Source: Morinoia aosen (Eukaryota > Arthropoda > Malacostraca > Amphipoda > Talitridae). Taken from it: a DNA stretch of 64,000 nucleotides. The stretch lies in NCBI GenBank assembly GCA_030386875.1, contig CM059562.1, positions 22,869,360 to 22,933,359 of the forward strand. Reading direction: 5' to 3'. The notes beneath the pieces were generated by a model, which had not been told where the DNA came from, did not search any database, and saw only the letters and a list, made by a program, of their open reading frames with translations. Positions 1 to 12,219 of this stretch are shown in pieces. Numbering within the stretch: position 1 is the first letter of the stretch; each line of letters begins with the position of its first letter. Made by a program: the position numbers and the translations under genes.

Positions 1-273
1 GAAAAAAATGAAGCATCATTTCTTTAGAATTTTGTCAGCACAGAGCTTCACAGACCTTGCATGGAATAATCAAAAGTGCCACTAAATGAATATTTCTTTG
101 TTCGAACTCTAATGGTGGTCATCTAAAACGTATGTTGTTTCATACTTAAGAGCTAAATAAAATTCCAGACTCTCCAGCATCGTGTAAGTTACTTTGAACT
201 CTTTCTGTTTCCCAATTTCCTTCTCATCGATTTGCAAAAAGGGCGAGGCAGCGCTGGGCGGAGCTCCTTTGAA
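1..273. other. Unassigned AT-rich sequence
   Basis: No convincing gene, RNA or repeat is visible. The segment precedes the GTAGCG repeat block and may include the left end of the element that carries it, but I could not identify a terminal inverted repeat here. Confidence 0.4.
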
Positions 274-526
274 ATGTAGCGGACGCTTCCGCTACCGCTG
301 CATGCTCTAATTGTAGCGGGCGCTACCGCTGCATGCTCTAATTGTAGGGGGCGCTACCGCTACACCCTCTAAATTGAAGCGGGCGCTACCGCTACACCCT
401 CTAAATTGTAGCGGGCGCTACCGCTACACCCTCTAAATTGTAGCGGGCGCTACAGCTACACCCTCTAAATTGTAGCGGGCGCTACCGCTACACCCTCTAA
501 ATTGTAGCGGGTGCTTTCGCTACAGT
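274..526. repeat. 32-bp palindromic minisatellite (TGTAGCGGGCGCTACCGCTACA type)
   Basis: About eight tandem units start with TGTAG near 274, 312, 343, 375, 407, 439, 471 and 503, so most are 32 bp long. Each unit is itself an imperfect palindrome (TGTAGCG facing CGCTACA) followed by a short spacer CACCCTCTAAAT. Related GTAGCG/CGCTAC motifs in scrambled order recur at 1441-1603. Such motifs are common as subterminal repeats of hAT-type DNA transposons, so this block may be one end of a non-autonomous element. The repeat is directly visible; the transposon assignment is inference. Confidence 0.85.
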
Positions 527-1440
527 AAAATGTAACACCGCTATGTTAGGCGGAACAATGGCAAAAATTATTGAAAACTTGAAATATTTACAGTTCTACT
601 ATTACCATCACCTCATAAGCATTACATGATATTAAGAAATTTTGCTAACATATCAATGCAACTTTATTGCAATTATTCTAATTTAATTAGTACAGGTTAG
701 ATAAGTAAATGTTTCAGCTTTTTTATTGGTTTTATATTTCCCCTTCCCTACATGGATGTCTACTTCAATCAATCGAAAAAATTATCAACATATTCAATAA
801 AAAATTAGACTTAACCAGTTTCATTCCAACTTTAAGTTAGACTGCATATGAGATATAGTGGTCGCATGCTAACTCCAAGGAATGATATTTCCATTTACAG
901 TAGTTACCAAACTTTTCTTCTTTTACAAATACCAGCATTTCAAAATGGTTATCTGACAAACTTGCAAGCTTTGGTTTCAGGACTTCCTTTTTAAGGATAA
1001 TATTCTCTCTTCAGCAGCACTTGAAGGGATTGGCGTGTTGTAGTGTACAAAAAGCAACAGTTTGCAGGGAAAGATTTTAGGAGCAGGCAAAGCGGTGCTC
1101 ACTGGACCTTCCAAATAGTTGTTTACTAAGTAGTTGTCGATCTCATTTATTGAGGTTTCGTGTTTTGTGTTGTTCGTGAAAGAACGAATTAGCCGCTCTT
1201 CCTCGCTGCTGCTGCTGCTTGTAGTTTGTGTGAGACTATCTGAAAGTTTTTCATTGACGATAAAGATTTTTTTTTTCGTCTGACCTCTCTCAGTTTACAT
1301 TCATTTTGATACCAGATTAATTTATGATGTAGATGAAACGCTGAACAGCCTATTTGATTAAACATTCGTAACAAGTGAACGGCACTACACCGAATCCTTC
1401 GTAAAGTTTTATTCCATAACCTATATGACTACATTGTAAA

Positions 1441-1603
1441 TGTAGCGGTAGCGCTGTAGCGGCAAAACCTCGTATCGCTACTTGAATATGTAGCGTGTGA
1501 TATCGTTACTGCTACATAATTTAGAATGTAATGCCGCTACCGCTACCACTGCTGAAAATGTAGCGACTGCTACATGTAGCGCGCTACTGCCCACCTCTTC
1601 TCT
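1441..1603. repeat. GTAGCG/CGCTAC subterminal-type repeat cluster
   Basis: Many short copies of TGTAGCG, TAGCG, CGCTAC and CCGCTACCGCTAC occur in both orientations, ending in GCGCGCTACTGCCCACCTCT. The motifs match the array at 274-526 but are not in a regular tandem order, unlike that block. They could form several alternative hairpins. Confidence 0.6.
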
Positions 1604-4364
1604 TGGGCCACACTATTTGTTAACATCAGAAACTGAATTAAGACATTATAAATTAGCATTTCGAGTCTCAGGCTGGAGGTTGGACAGCCTTTAAAGTAAA
1701 AAACCACTGCTGTAAGCTATGAGTGGGTTGCGATCATTTAACCCAAACCTAGTTCTTACAAAGCCTTAAAAAGCTGTTCAACTACAAGAAAAAATTTTTT
1801 ATTCAAAATTAGCATTTGATTTTGCAGAGGAGGATCAAGTTATGTTAGAAAATTGAATGACAGGTGTCTAATGATAAATGAATGAAAGTTTACCTTCTAA
1901 ACTCATTTTAATTAAAGGGAATGGATTTTGGAGGACAAAATGTTGGGAGAAAGAAATGAAGGCAAGAAATCTTATCCTAAATTGAATTTTTTTACGTCAA
2001 ATCTTTGAACATTTCCTGCGCCGTGAGTCTCTCCTGATATCTCCACTCGGTCATGACACGACTGCAAGCTGCTTGTCGAGCTGATGCCAGGCTGAGTCTA
2101 GCGTCACCCGAGCAACAATCTGCAGGGAAATCAGGAAAACGATTCAAGGGCACGGCGACTTCTTGCCAGCCTGCGCTTTGCTCTTGACTGTATGTTGGCT
2201 CGCGCGCGCTGGGGAAAAACCTGCTCAATAACTTCAACATAGAGAACCATTACTACGTTTTCAAAAAAGTTATTTTCCGCTTTTCTATTTTTCAAACATT
2301 TTTGCATTCTTGTGTTATAATTAGTACTGTGTTTAATTTAGATGTTTAAACGTAAGCGAAGAAGGTGAGTTTCCTGTATTGTAATTAAAAGCTTGTCTAA
2401 AATCCGTTAGACGTCTCGATGTTGTTATTGAGCTGAACGACGTATGATGTGATAAACTGGAAAACACGAGTTTGTGCTGAATATATAATCTGTTAGCCTC
2501 TTGCTGTTGTTTCATTTTTACTATGATGAAACTATATGATTTTTTGTTATTGTTGCTGCAGGGATATGTTAAGCAGTTTCTGGAGCTGAAGATTACCCTT
2601 GTGGTAAAATCTTATGTCTATTACGCAATAATCTAAACGTGCTTAGCTTGTATTAAAAGTTTTGACTGCTGTTCTCAACAGTCGTGGCCTGGCGTGTGGG
2701 AGGCACCGCGGTGTGGCGCGACTGAGAGTCACTGAATTTCACGTGTCCGTGAAAATATGATAAAGATGTGGCAAATCATTACCTGATAAAGGACACTAAG
2801 AAAACTAATTTTACTGAGAACTCGTCCATACATGAAAGTTATTCTCATTAGAGTCTAACTGCACTAAAATGTCGGGTAGCCGTGCTCTGGGTCTGGTTTG
2901 TTCGGGCCCTCTTCCGAATGACCACCTTGAAAAATTACAAACATTTTTTATGCATCGCGGAATCACAGCATGTGTGAATATGCTTCTAAACATAACTGCC
3001 TTAGTGTGAATTAAGTATGACTGGAGTGGAAGACATCCAATATGAACGAAATGCTCGGAAAAACGTATTCAAAAATTTCTTCCCAGTGCTTCACGTCATC
3101 GATTGCAGTAACTAATGAAATATTCCGTGAAATTAATATGGGTAGAGTCATGTCAGAGTCACGTTGTTTGACTGTTGAGTTACGTCTCTTACAACCACGA
3201 CTTACATATTTCTCATTTCAATTATTGCAGACTCCCAATGGCATGTTTTTGACCCCAATACAGAAAATATTCCCATTGCGTTCTCAACCAAAGAAGTGCA
3301 GTTACATGTCCCCCACCTCCAGGCGCTGTCTCCCTGCGCAGTTTGAGTCACCTCGCGCGCCGCTCTTGCATCGCGCGGCGTCCTTTCTTCGCAGAGGCCA
3401 GAATTTTATCATCACTCCACGAAGCCACAAAGTGTTTCCGTGCGGCTCGTCAACTTGATGAAGTGGACCCTTAACCTGTTAACTACCAAGCTTCTTATTC
3501 ATATTTTTGGCCTTGTCATATGTCTTAAGAGTTAAAATTATACATCGTATTCAAGTTTTTAGTTTTCATTATTTTTAGGATTTTAATTCATTTAGGTAGA
3601 GTAAATGGAGAGTGAAATAATGTATTTAAAAACAGAAATTTTACTGCAACTAAATAAAAATTTTCAAAATTTCTGAGAAAAAACGTTCCTAAGTAATATT
3701 TACACCGAAACGGAATGATGCAGTTTTACAGAAGCTCTTCTGTGTTATTGACAGTGAATGGTCATCATCCTGAAAAATATTTTTGTCCATTTAATTGTCG
3801 GAAATTATAGCATGAAAAACATATGCGTAAAAATATCAATAAATGACACAGATGGGAAATGAAGAATGAATGTTTTTTGAAACAATCATTTTTCTTGGTT
3901 CCATAATTACAAAGGATAATAATATTATTTATAAAGTTCTCCAGTATTATAGTCCTGTTGAGAATTTGGTCAATTTGCTGACCGGTATTCTCAACACGAG
4001 CAAGGAAGAAAGAAAGACTGCATCGGTCAAAAAATATCCAGTGATAAGGGCCCGAGTTTTCCAAAGTATTTGTTTCCTTTAGTTTGGTTCGTCTAAGTTG
4101 TGTTTTTGTATTTTGTTCTATTTTGCGCTTGATGTTTCCATCGGTTTTGTAGAAGGTTTTCTGTTCTCTTAATGGACAACAGTCTTTAACTTGAACTTAA
4201 ATTAAAGCAGCAAACGCTGCAACCAAAAATTGAAGCTACTGATGCTACTACCCCGCAAGAAACCTTGCAACATAGGGTGGTGCAAAAGGAACTCTTGGAT
4301 TTGACTTGCGTAGTATCATTGGTGGGAGTGGGAACGGCCAATTATGCCAGCCAATTCCACTATT
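1604..4364. other. Unassigned intergenic or intronic sequence
   Basis: No recognisable gene. Open frames here (for example 3042-3458 plus, 138 codons from an ATG; 1992-2240 minus) show no known motif, and none stands out as coding. A modestly GC-rich patch lies at about 2000-2220. Confidence 0.4.
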
Positions 4365-4480
4365 TATATAGGTATAATTATAACTAGTATAATTATAAAT
4401 TAAATTGCAATTATAGTTGGTATAATTATATGAGTTACAATTATAAGTAGTATAATTATATAAAGACAATTATAATCGTT
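4365..4480. repeat. AT-rich palindromic array (TATAATTATA motif)
   Basis: The self-complementary motif TATAATTATA or ATTATA(A) repeats about every 22-26 bp with spacers such as ACTAG, GTTGG and AGTAG. The block can form cruciforms or serial hairpins. It yields a spurious low-complexity Tyr/Asn-rich reading frame on the minus strand. Confidence 0.7.
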
Positions 4481-6619
4481 GAAAATCTATGCGTTCTTTC
4501 TGCCCCATGTGTACTATGAACTTTACCGTACACTAAAGGTACGAACTAAAACTTGCAATGCTCAAGCCAGTTATTTCGAAATACTTGAACGAGTGCCGCA
4601 TGAACTAAATCAATAAGCAGGTCCTGTCAGCGCGTGGACTACCAACTCTTGCATGAAATTTTATCGCTTCTGCGCCCTCGAGTGGATCCTCACGCTACAC
4701 TTTGGTTTGTTCTGGTCTCTTCGCGAGATACGTCGTCACTAAAAGCACTTTATGAGTGCACTTGTTGATTTCAGAAAAGAAAAGGAGTCGTGCTGACATT
4801 GACAAATAACGAATAAGATTTGTTATTAAACTAATCTACTAGGGGTTACCACCGATTGTTACCGTTTTCTGTCGAAGCGTTCCTTAAAGCTTCATGCTGA
4901 CGCTGAAAAAGAATCCTGGCGAAATTTTTATGTTTATATCCGTTTACTATTCCGTCCACGTTTCCAAGCACCATACATAGTTGTCGTAACTGCGAATGGG
5001 TTGGTCTCGAATATATGCAGTTATTTTTAATATATTGAATTGTCTAATTTTCTGGTTATCATAGAAACAATTAGTTGACATTTTTTCTTCTCCAAGTGTT
5101 AAAGCACCTGGCAATCAACAATTGACGTTTTTTTGACAAATGATATACGTTTAGAACTGCTCTTCAAAGGATTAAAATAAAACTTCAGAACTTATCTTTT
5201 ACATTTATCAAGATGTTTCCTATTTTTTTCGGCGGGGTAGAATTTCTATAAAAAGAATACTTTACCTGATAGAAGTTCACTGCAACCAAAAATAATAATT
5301 ACTGTATCTACTAGTAACTTACAATCCATACTTGTTCAGCAAACAACTGGCCGTAAGATCCATCTTTCGATCCTTATCTCCAAATAGTACGACAATAAAC
5401 GGATTAACATCATAAGCAGGGAATTTCGTGCCATATTTTTTTATGCCGTTCTTTTTGACTTGCCTTAGACAAACATTACCCGAAGCTCTATGTATCCCTG
5501 TAACGTAAACACTGAGATCTCATTTGGCTATTTTTCCATCGTTGTGCTAGGGTATGATTGTATGATGCTAATGTTTGAAGGTGTCAGAAATAATTAAATA
5601 ACATAAGGTGAGCTCAATTCCAAAGGTAACGTTGCCTCTCTGAGTAGCTTGCAGACTGCAGTTAGCGAACGTATTAATTAAAGTTAGCGCACACTTAATG
5701 CAACAGAATAACCAAAAAACTGCAGGAAGTGCTCAAAAGTACCGAGGATGAAATAAATACACTCTCGACATAAAAAGAACATTCATAAATTTTAAATGTG
5801 AATAGAAAGCCAATTTTATATCCTTCTGGAAAAACATTAGACTTCAAACATGCGATTGATTTCGAAATTTTAAAAAACATGAGGCTCTAGATGCAACGTA
5901 ACATGCAGAGTCTTTAACTTAATTGAGAAATATTTTGTGGGTTGTACCTCTCCTTGGTGAATGGCGGGCAGTTCTTAGTAACAAAGAACTTCTGGAATAA
6001 TAACGCAACGTGCTCTGGAACGGTAACTAACAGGGTTGTAAGCATAGAACTTACGTATTTAGACGTGCAGCGTCCATGAACAAACAACTGATGAGAGAAT
6101 GCCTTCTGATAATTCAGCTTTATTATTGAAAATAATGTCCAGTGTGTGTTTATTAATAAGTAAAACAACACTGTTGCTTTAAAAGAGCAAGTCATTTATC
6201 GATCAGGAAGTTATGAGTTAATTCTCTTCTTATTCCCATCCTTGGCAATAGCTACGAATCGAATGATATCAGCATTGCTGCGATGACGTCAAAGACAGTT
6301 TACCATACCCAGATATTGCTGCTTTCCAGTGACCCTCGCGTCATTGGGCGCTGGTGGAGTTATTATTCGCCTAACTACACAAAGCCTTAGACGTCCTTAG
6401 AAAATACGTGGAGTACACTATTTCTCACCATCAGAGCAACGAAAATTCGCAAAATAACTGTGCTTCCCTCTGCGAGGCAAGAGGTGTAGTCACCACACTA
6501 TTGCGATAAGGTAGCATTTGTGGAGTATTTATGAGGCTATTTCCAATGCAATGCATTGCACAAAAATTTTGGGGAAGGTTTGTGAGGGTTGTTTATAGAT
6601 GTTGGAGATGTGTGTAGTG
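4481..6619. other. Unassigned sequence
   Basis: AT-rich. Several 60-95-codon frames are present without recognisable motifs. No repeats beyond short homopolymer runs were seen. Confidence 0.4.
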
Positions 6620-6735
6620 CAGGGCTGTGAGAGTCGTGTTGCGGGGCTGTGAGAGTCGTGTTGTGGGGCTGTGAGAGTCGTGTTGCGGGGTAGTGAGAGT
6701 CGTGTTGCGGGGCTGTGAGAGTCGTGTTGCAGGGC
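6620..6735. repeat. 22-bp minisatellite, about five copies
   Basis: The unit GGGCTGTGAGAGTCGTGTTGCG repeats at 22-bp spacing from about 6622 (6622, 6644, 6666, 6688, 6710), with single-base variants such as GTGGGG and GGGTAG. It is purine-rich and strand-asymmetric. The minus-strand frame across it is a repeat artefact. Confidence 0.85.
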
Positions 6736-8692
6736 AGAGGAAATAGAATTAACAAAATCACGCTGCAGCTGCTGATGACAGATAAGCAGCTGCCAGCGGT
6801 CGTAACGCGTGAGTTAAGCGTAGAAATGAAGCCGTTGGTCGATGTCGGTGTTTCTAATCAGAAACTCCTGTAGAAACCGTCCCAGTATATAAGTTAGTGA
6901 GAAAAATTCAAATCATGGTATCATGATCATAATATAGACAATGTCAGTTTTATGTGTCGCTTACAAGATGTATAAAAATTGCCTTTTGTATTTGCCCGTT
7001 CAGTGTAATGTGTTCCCAATGAATTCTAGTCTTAGGGACAAATAGCGATTGCATTCAGTGTTGTAGAATAATGAAATGAATGTATATCAGTTTGGCAGCT
7101 ATAAATTTTCCCTTAGGTCTGCCGTAGATGTATGCTTTGCACCTGTAGCAGACACGCGTTAGCGAAATTTTAGAGCCGCGGTGCCCGTAATTGCCTTGAT
7201 CGCCTAGCTCTGACTGATCAAAAAGATATCAGATCCATGCAATCTTCATCCTGTTTGTTCCCATACTGTCTTGTGTCGCGTACAATCTGCTCTCGAATTA
7301 TTTTGTGTCTCAAAGGTATGCTTAAGTACGGTTAAGGCTTGTATTTTATTTTGTGACACGTACGGGATATTTGTGTTCTTTCAGTGCTTGATATTGAGAA
7401 TGTTTGGGGTCAAATATGGTGAGATCGTGGGCTTTTATTAAACCGACGTGATAAAAGTGTTGAATATTTACTTCAAAACTACTATCAAGTTGCACACTCA
7501 AAATTTAGGTGAGCGATTTCGTGTTCATAATTCAGTCACATTCTCTTTTCCTTTCGTAACGATCGCTCGTAAATTTTACTCCCCATTCACGCAATCCACT
7601 AAATACTTCATCAACCCTGAAGTAAAATAATAAATATGTCGCACCTGTTTACGCCAGTTAATATCCTGCTTGAAGTGTCCCTCAAATTTGTTCAAGTAAA
7701 AACGACGTTAGGTTGTATTAAACTTGCGTGCTCACGTGTTTATTGACGAAGGAGTTGCAAATTGTTTGTTCTCGCAGTTTTCAGGCAATGTTCATTTCCT
7801 TACCTCCACGAACTGATGAATTCCTATCCACTCGAGAAACCTATTGTGTCTCAATTATAGATGTTAACGCAATAGCCCAAATAGTTTAGAAAGTAAAATA
7901 GGACAGTATTAGACACAATGTTGCAGGTTCGGGAGTGTGGAAAGAATCCAAAATGATTAATTATGTAAAGTATTGATTGCTGCTGAAAAAACTCTATGAA
8001 TTAGTCTAGAAGCGAATACTCTGCAGTAAAGTCAACCTTCATGTATTATTAAGTTCACAAAAGTTTCCTGATTATTTGGAAGCATCTCTTAGGGAATATA
8101 TGAGTAAACTCGTAAAGTATCACATTCTCACTCGATTTATCAATTTGGCATTTCAGCGTCTTTGACTTATTTCAAGAATGCTGCGGTAACACAAAACTCG
8201 TATTCGTCCCTAACTACACATGTGTCAAACTCAGAGCTTGAACACCTCCCACTTCACATCTTTGAAATTTGGCGGTGGAATGTGCATCAATGCTCTTATG
8301 GGAGAATAGGTAGTCATATCCCCCTACCTTATATCGAGGTAGTCATATATCCCCATATCATTTTTCCTAAATAAATATCCCGGGGATTTGAATTGTCGAC
8401 CTCTTATTCTCCACGTGAGAGGTACATAGATGATCTTTACTTCATATACCATGCGTCTAGTATATTGCTCAGAAAATAAATTTTACGGGAAATATTTAGC
8501 CTCTTTCTATTTATGATACATGTGCACATGTTTGTCAGAGTCTGCACTTCTAGAGTAAATGGAGTGGAAATCCTCGCTCTCAGCTGTTAATGAGAAAGAC
8601 AGTTAGACTACGCACACATTACAGGGTTATTCCTATAGGCGACAAGCAATTAAGACGACTTAGCTCAATATGCAATACTGCCTATGTATGAC
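6736..8692. other. Unassigned sequence
   Basis: No gene recognised. A B-box-like CAAATCCCCG stretch near 8376-8400 (minus strand) has no matching A box at tRNA spacing, so no RNA gene is called. Confidence 0.35.
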
Positions 8693-8693
8693 A

Positions 8694-9583
8694 GTGGCAG
8701 CTCTGCGTTACTGACGTCAGCTCTGCGTTACCAGCGTCAACTCTGTGTTACCGGTGGCAGCTCTGCGTTACCGGTGGCAGCTCTGCGTTACAGACGTCAG
8801 CTCTGCGTTACCAGCGTCAACTCTGTGTTACCGGTGGCAGCTCTGCGTTACCGGTGGCTGCTCTGCGTTACTGACGTCAGCTCTGCGTTACTGACGTCAG
8901 CTCTGCGTTACCAGCGTCAACTCTGTGTTACCGGTGGCAGCTCTACGTTACCGGTGGCTGCTCTGCGTTACAGACGTCAGCTCTGCGTTACCAGCGTCAA
9001 CTCTGTGTTACCGGTGGCAGCTCTGCGTTACCGGTGGCAGCTCTGCCTTACAGACGTCAGCTCTGCGTTACCATTAGCAATTCTACGTTACCAGTGGCAG
9101 CTCTGCGTTACCAGCAGCAACTCTGCGTTACCGGTAGCTGTTCTGCGTTACCGGTGGCAGCTCTGCGTTACCAGCAGCAACTCGTGTTACTGGTGGCAGC
9201 TCTGCGTTACCGATGGCAGCTCTGCATTACCGGTGGCTGCTCTCTGTTTCCGGTGGCAGCTCTGCGTTACCGGTGGCAGCTCTGCGTTACCGGTGGCAGC
9301 TCTGCGTTACCGGTGGCAGCTCTGCGTTACCGGTGGCTGCTCTGCGTTACCGGTGGCAGCTCTGCGTTACCGGTGGCAGCTCTGCGTTACTGATGGCTGC
9401 TCCGCGTTACCGGTGGCAGCTCTGCGTTACCGGTGGCAGCTCTGCGTTACCGGTGGCAGCTCTGCGATACCGGTGGCAGCTCTGTGTTTCCGGTGGCTGC
9501 TCTGCGTTACTGGTGACTTCTCTGAGTTTCCGGTGGCAGCTCTGCGTTACCGCTGGCTGCCCTGTGTTACCGGTGGCAGCTTT
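8694..9583. repeat. 20-bp minisatellite (GGTGGCAGCTCTGCGTTACC), about 44 units
   Basis: The 20-bp unit runs in almost perfect register for about 890 bp. The left third mixes three variants (GGTGGCAG, GACGTCAG, CAGCGTCAA). The CAGCGTCAA variant recurs at 8731, 8811, 8911 and 8991, spaced 80, 100 and 80 bp, which implies a 180-bp nine-unit higher-order repeat. The right two thirds is homogenised to GGTGGCAG/GGTGGCTG. A register slip occurs near 9181-9190. Because 20 is not a multiple of 3 and the unit contains few stops, all forward frames stay open, giving false ORFs of 119-311 codons. Confidence 0.95.
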
Positions 9584-10708
9584 TGTTTGCTCTCATATTT
9601 TGTCTTTCAAATGCGCTAGCAATCATCGATTTATGATATAAAATGAATTCTTCATTCAAATGTGGAATATTAATGCATATTTTGTTGAAAACAATTACCT
9701 GATGTTCCATAAATACAAAACATTCGATATTGCGGTAAAACATCAGTGTACCGTGAATGGCATCACGATATTTTGTTAGTTTATTCGCGTTCTATAATGT
9801 TGTTGCCAGCCTTATGTGACAATGCATAGAGAGTCTTTGTTCTATAGAAAGTCTTTGCTGCAAGCATTGTTTACTTCAAAACTGAAAAAAATTAGTTATA
9901 AAGATTGTGTGAGTAAGGTTTTATTTTTTAAGTCCAAAGTTGCAGTACATTTAAACATCATTGGCAAGATATTGATTTCCCATCCATCTTAGTTCGCTGT
10001 GTTATCGACAGCAGTTTTGCCTCGACAACGTTCGTGTGACTGATCACCACATGTACTATTTACTCTCGGTCTTCAGAACATTTAAGTTTTTCCGTGCATA
10101 TGACTCGCAAAATGTTTCTTTACAATTTAGGACGTAAAATTCGACGCGTTCGAAACTGTACGAATTGATTACATGCACGCTGAAAATGTGTGCCGTGCGA
10201 GGGAGTACGTGAATTGAACTAATTTATTTAATAATAATAATACTAATATAATATAATATAATTTGAATAAATATATCGTTCACTTATGATGTGTTCGTTA
10301 CAGTTCTTTTCAAGTTCGCATGGATATGAGCGTGAAGTGTGTTTTTACGTAGCATATCCTTCGCTACATAGCTCTCTCTTTCACCATGCTTCTTGTATGC
10401 ACTTGTGGGCGTATGTTGAGTTCATATGCAAATACAACATCAAGTGAGACCGTGCACCGCTTCGCCATGTTGATACTCCTGTTATATCATCGAAAGAAAA
10501 TCTCTTTGTCAGCTTATCTTGTCCCCTGACAGTCGTAGCATTCGTCATATAAATGCTTCGATGTTTTCTTCTACAAGTCAATGTTTAAATTAAATGACGC
10601 TCGGGGCGGAAGTTAAAATATCGCTTAACAGCTTCTAATGCTTTGTCCTCTAGTAATGTTAAATGAAAAGTCGTTGAAGAAGTTTTATCATAGCATAATT
10701 ATATATAC
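9584..10708. other. Unassigned AT-rich sequence
   Basis: A short AAT/ATAATAT microsatellite lies at about 10230-10275. No coding or RNA feature was recognised. This segment forms the left flank of the Penelope-like insertion. Confidence 0.4.
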
Positions 10709-11691
10709 TAGAACTGTACAAGGTCTTGAAATAAAATATATACAAAGAATCCATTCACTCTGTGAAACGTTTCGGAGACCGGCTCCATCCTCAGTAAGTT
10801 ATTCTGTAAAAAAATTGAAAAAAGAAAAATTCAGTCATATCTAAAGAACACAAGTTTTTCTATTAAAAATCTACATATAAATTTGAAGGGGAAATGAGCT
10901 ATTTTTACTATTGAGGACAGGCTTTTCTGTGGCTATGTATATGTATAGAGACTCTAAAATACGCAAGTCTAATTCATAAGGAGCAGTACGTAAAATTTTA
11001 AAATCATCTTCTGCTATGCGATCGCAGCACTGTTCACTATGAAGGCGAATAGACGAGTGAGGCGGTTGGGTTAACATTCTTCCACTACGGTAGCTGATTC
11101 CACGATGCTGGGCAATCCTAATATAAAGTGGCAAAGTTGTCATGCCGACATAGCCAGATGTACATTGTACACAACTAAACTTATAGACAACGGATGCCCG
11201 CATTCGCTTCGGAATCACGTCCTTGTAGCGGAAAAAAGAGCCAACTTTAAGAGAATTGACGGAAATGATACATAGTTTTACGGCAGGAAAATAGCGTTTA
11301 AAAAGGGTTTCTAAATCTCTTGACATCTTATCAGTTAAATCTCCAAAATACGGGAATACACAATATAGACGTTGCATTGGCTCAGGAGGAGTACATATTA
11401 TGGAATATTTCTTAGCCAGAAATTTTTTAATTTGAACATTAACTATAGATGAAGGAAACCCATTTTGACCAAAAAAACTCTTCAGAAAAGTAAATTCACC
11501 GTGTAAGTCCACATACTTTGAACAAATGTTAAAAGCTCGATTCAATGATGTCTTTATAGTATTAATCTTGAACCTATAAGTACAGAAACTGAAAAAACTT
11601 AAGCCCAATCCAGGAAAAGTAAAATTCCTAAAAACAGAGGATTTAAAAGCGCGGCCTGTTCTAGTAATTTGGGAATCTAAAAGAGATTTAG
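10709..11691 (-). mobile_element. 5'-truncated Penelope-like element, minus-strand copy
   Basis: This copy carries the region between the RT core and the end of a PLE protein plus about 160 bp of 3' UTR. The 3' UTR contains ACTGAGGATGGAGCCGGTCTCC followed by GAAACG and ends near 10709. It continues about 360 bp further upstream than the right copy, so it is the less truncated of the two. The RT catalytic core (YADD-type motif) is absent. PLEs transpose by target-primed reverse transcription and often end up as 5'-truncated inverted or tandem copies, which fits this arrangement. Confidence 0.88.
10871..11691 (-). pseudogene. Penelope-like retroelement protein, C-terminal fragment with GIY-YIG endonuclease
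   Basis: An open frame of about 270 codons reads from the truncation point to a stop at 10871-10873. The first part (FPGLGLSFFSFCTYRFKINT, then IKKFLAKKYS) fits the RT-to-endonuclease connection of PLEs. It is followed by YCVFPYFGDLTDKMSRDLET and a complete GIY-YIG domain: VYKFSCVQC, GYVG, the Arg in LPLYIRIAQHRG, the Glu in LRILESLYI and the Asn in KPVLN. Cys and His residues around the GIY and YIG motifs match the zinc-coordinating set of canonical PLE endonucleases. The open frame continues upstream to 11764 only by running into the antisense of the right copy. No start codon belongs to this copy. Confidence 0.88.
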
Positions 11692-11693
11692 AG

Positions 11694-12143
11694 ATGTCAA
11701 GAGATTTAGAAACCCTTTTTAAACGCCATTTTCCTGCCGTAAAACTATGTATCATTTCCGTCAATTCTCTTAAAGTTGGCTCTTTTTTCCGCTACAAGGA
11801 CGTGATTCCGAAGCGAATACGGGCATCCGTTGTCTATAAGTTTAGTTGTGTACAATGTACATCTGGCTATGTCGGCATGACGACTTTGCCACTTTATATT
11901 AGGATTGCCCAGCATCGTGGAATCAGCTACCGTAGTGGAAGAATGTTAACCCAACCGCCTCACTCGTCTATTCGCCTTCATAGTGAACAGTGCTGCGATC
12001 GCATAGCAGAAGATGATTTTAAAATTTTACGTACTGCTCCTTATGAATTAGACTTGCGTATTTTAGAGTCTCTATACATAGCCACTGAAAAGCCTGTCCT
12101 CAATAGTACAAATAGCTCATTTCCCCTTCAAATTTATATGTAG
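11694..12143 (+). pseudogene. Penelope-like GIY-YIG endonuclease domain fragment
   Basis: 149 codons, starting by chance at an internal ATG. Residues 48-61 hold the GIY-YIG core (Tyr48, CVQC 52-55, YVG 59-61), Arg70 and His74 lie in YIRIAQHRG, His90 and His96 are possible zinc ligands, and Glu125 and Asn137 are the expected catalytic and structural residues. The endonuclease looks intact in sequence, but without the RT it cannot act as a full PLE protein. It could only be expressed from a flanking promoter. Confidence 0.88.
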
Positions 12144-12219
12144 ATTTTTAATAGAAAAACTTGTGTTCTTTAGATATGACTGAATTTTTCTTTTTTCAAT
12201 TTTTTTACAGAATAACTTA

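Larger units (their letters stand above)
274..1603. mobile_element. Possible non-autonomous hAT-like element bounded by GTAGCG repeats
   Basis: The GTAGCG palindromic repeats occur only at the two ends of this 1.3-kb interval; the AT-rich middle has no transposase ORF. The right edge, read on the minus strand, begins AGAGGTGGGCAGTAGCGCGC, and a GGTGGGC core is typical of many hAT terminal inverted repeats. No matching left terminal repeat and no 8-bp target duplication were found, so the left end may be eroded or misplaced. An alternative is two unrelated copies of the same satellite. Confidence 0.35.

Noticed and set aside
3042..3458. 138-codon plus-strand frame from an ATG
   Set aside because: No recognisable motif or repeat composition, and nothing in the context supports a gene. 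Possible by chance in this much sequence.
7812..7845. CTGATGA ... GAGAAAC hammerhead-like pair
   Set aside because: The intervening 14 nt form no stem II, and there is no repeat context; judged chance.
8684..9641. Three overlapping plus-strand frames of 119-311 codons with Leu/Cys/Val-rich repeats
   Set aside because: All are produced by the stop-poor 20-bp minisatellite in different registers. No unique coding flanks or domains.
11692..11764. N-terminal ~24 residues of the long minus-strand frame at 10871-11764
   Set aside because: This part is the antisense of the right Penelope copy across the junction, not part of the left copy's protein.
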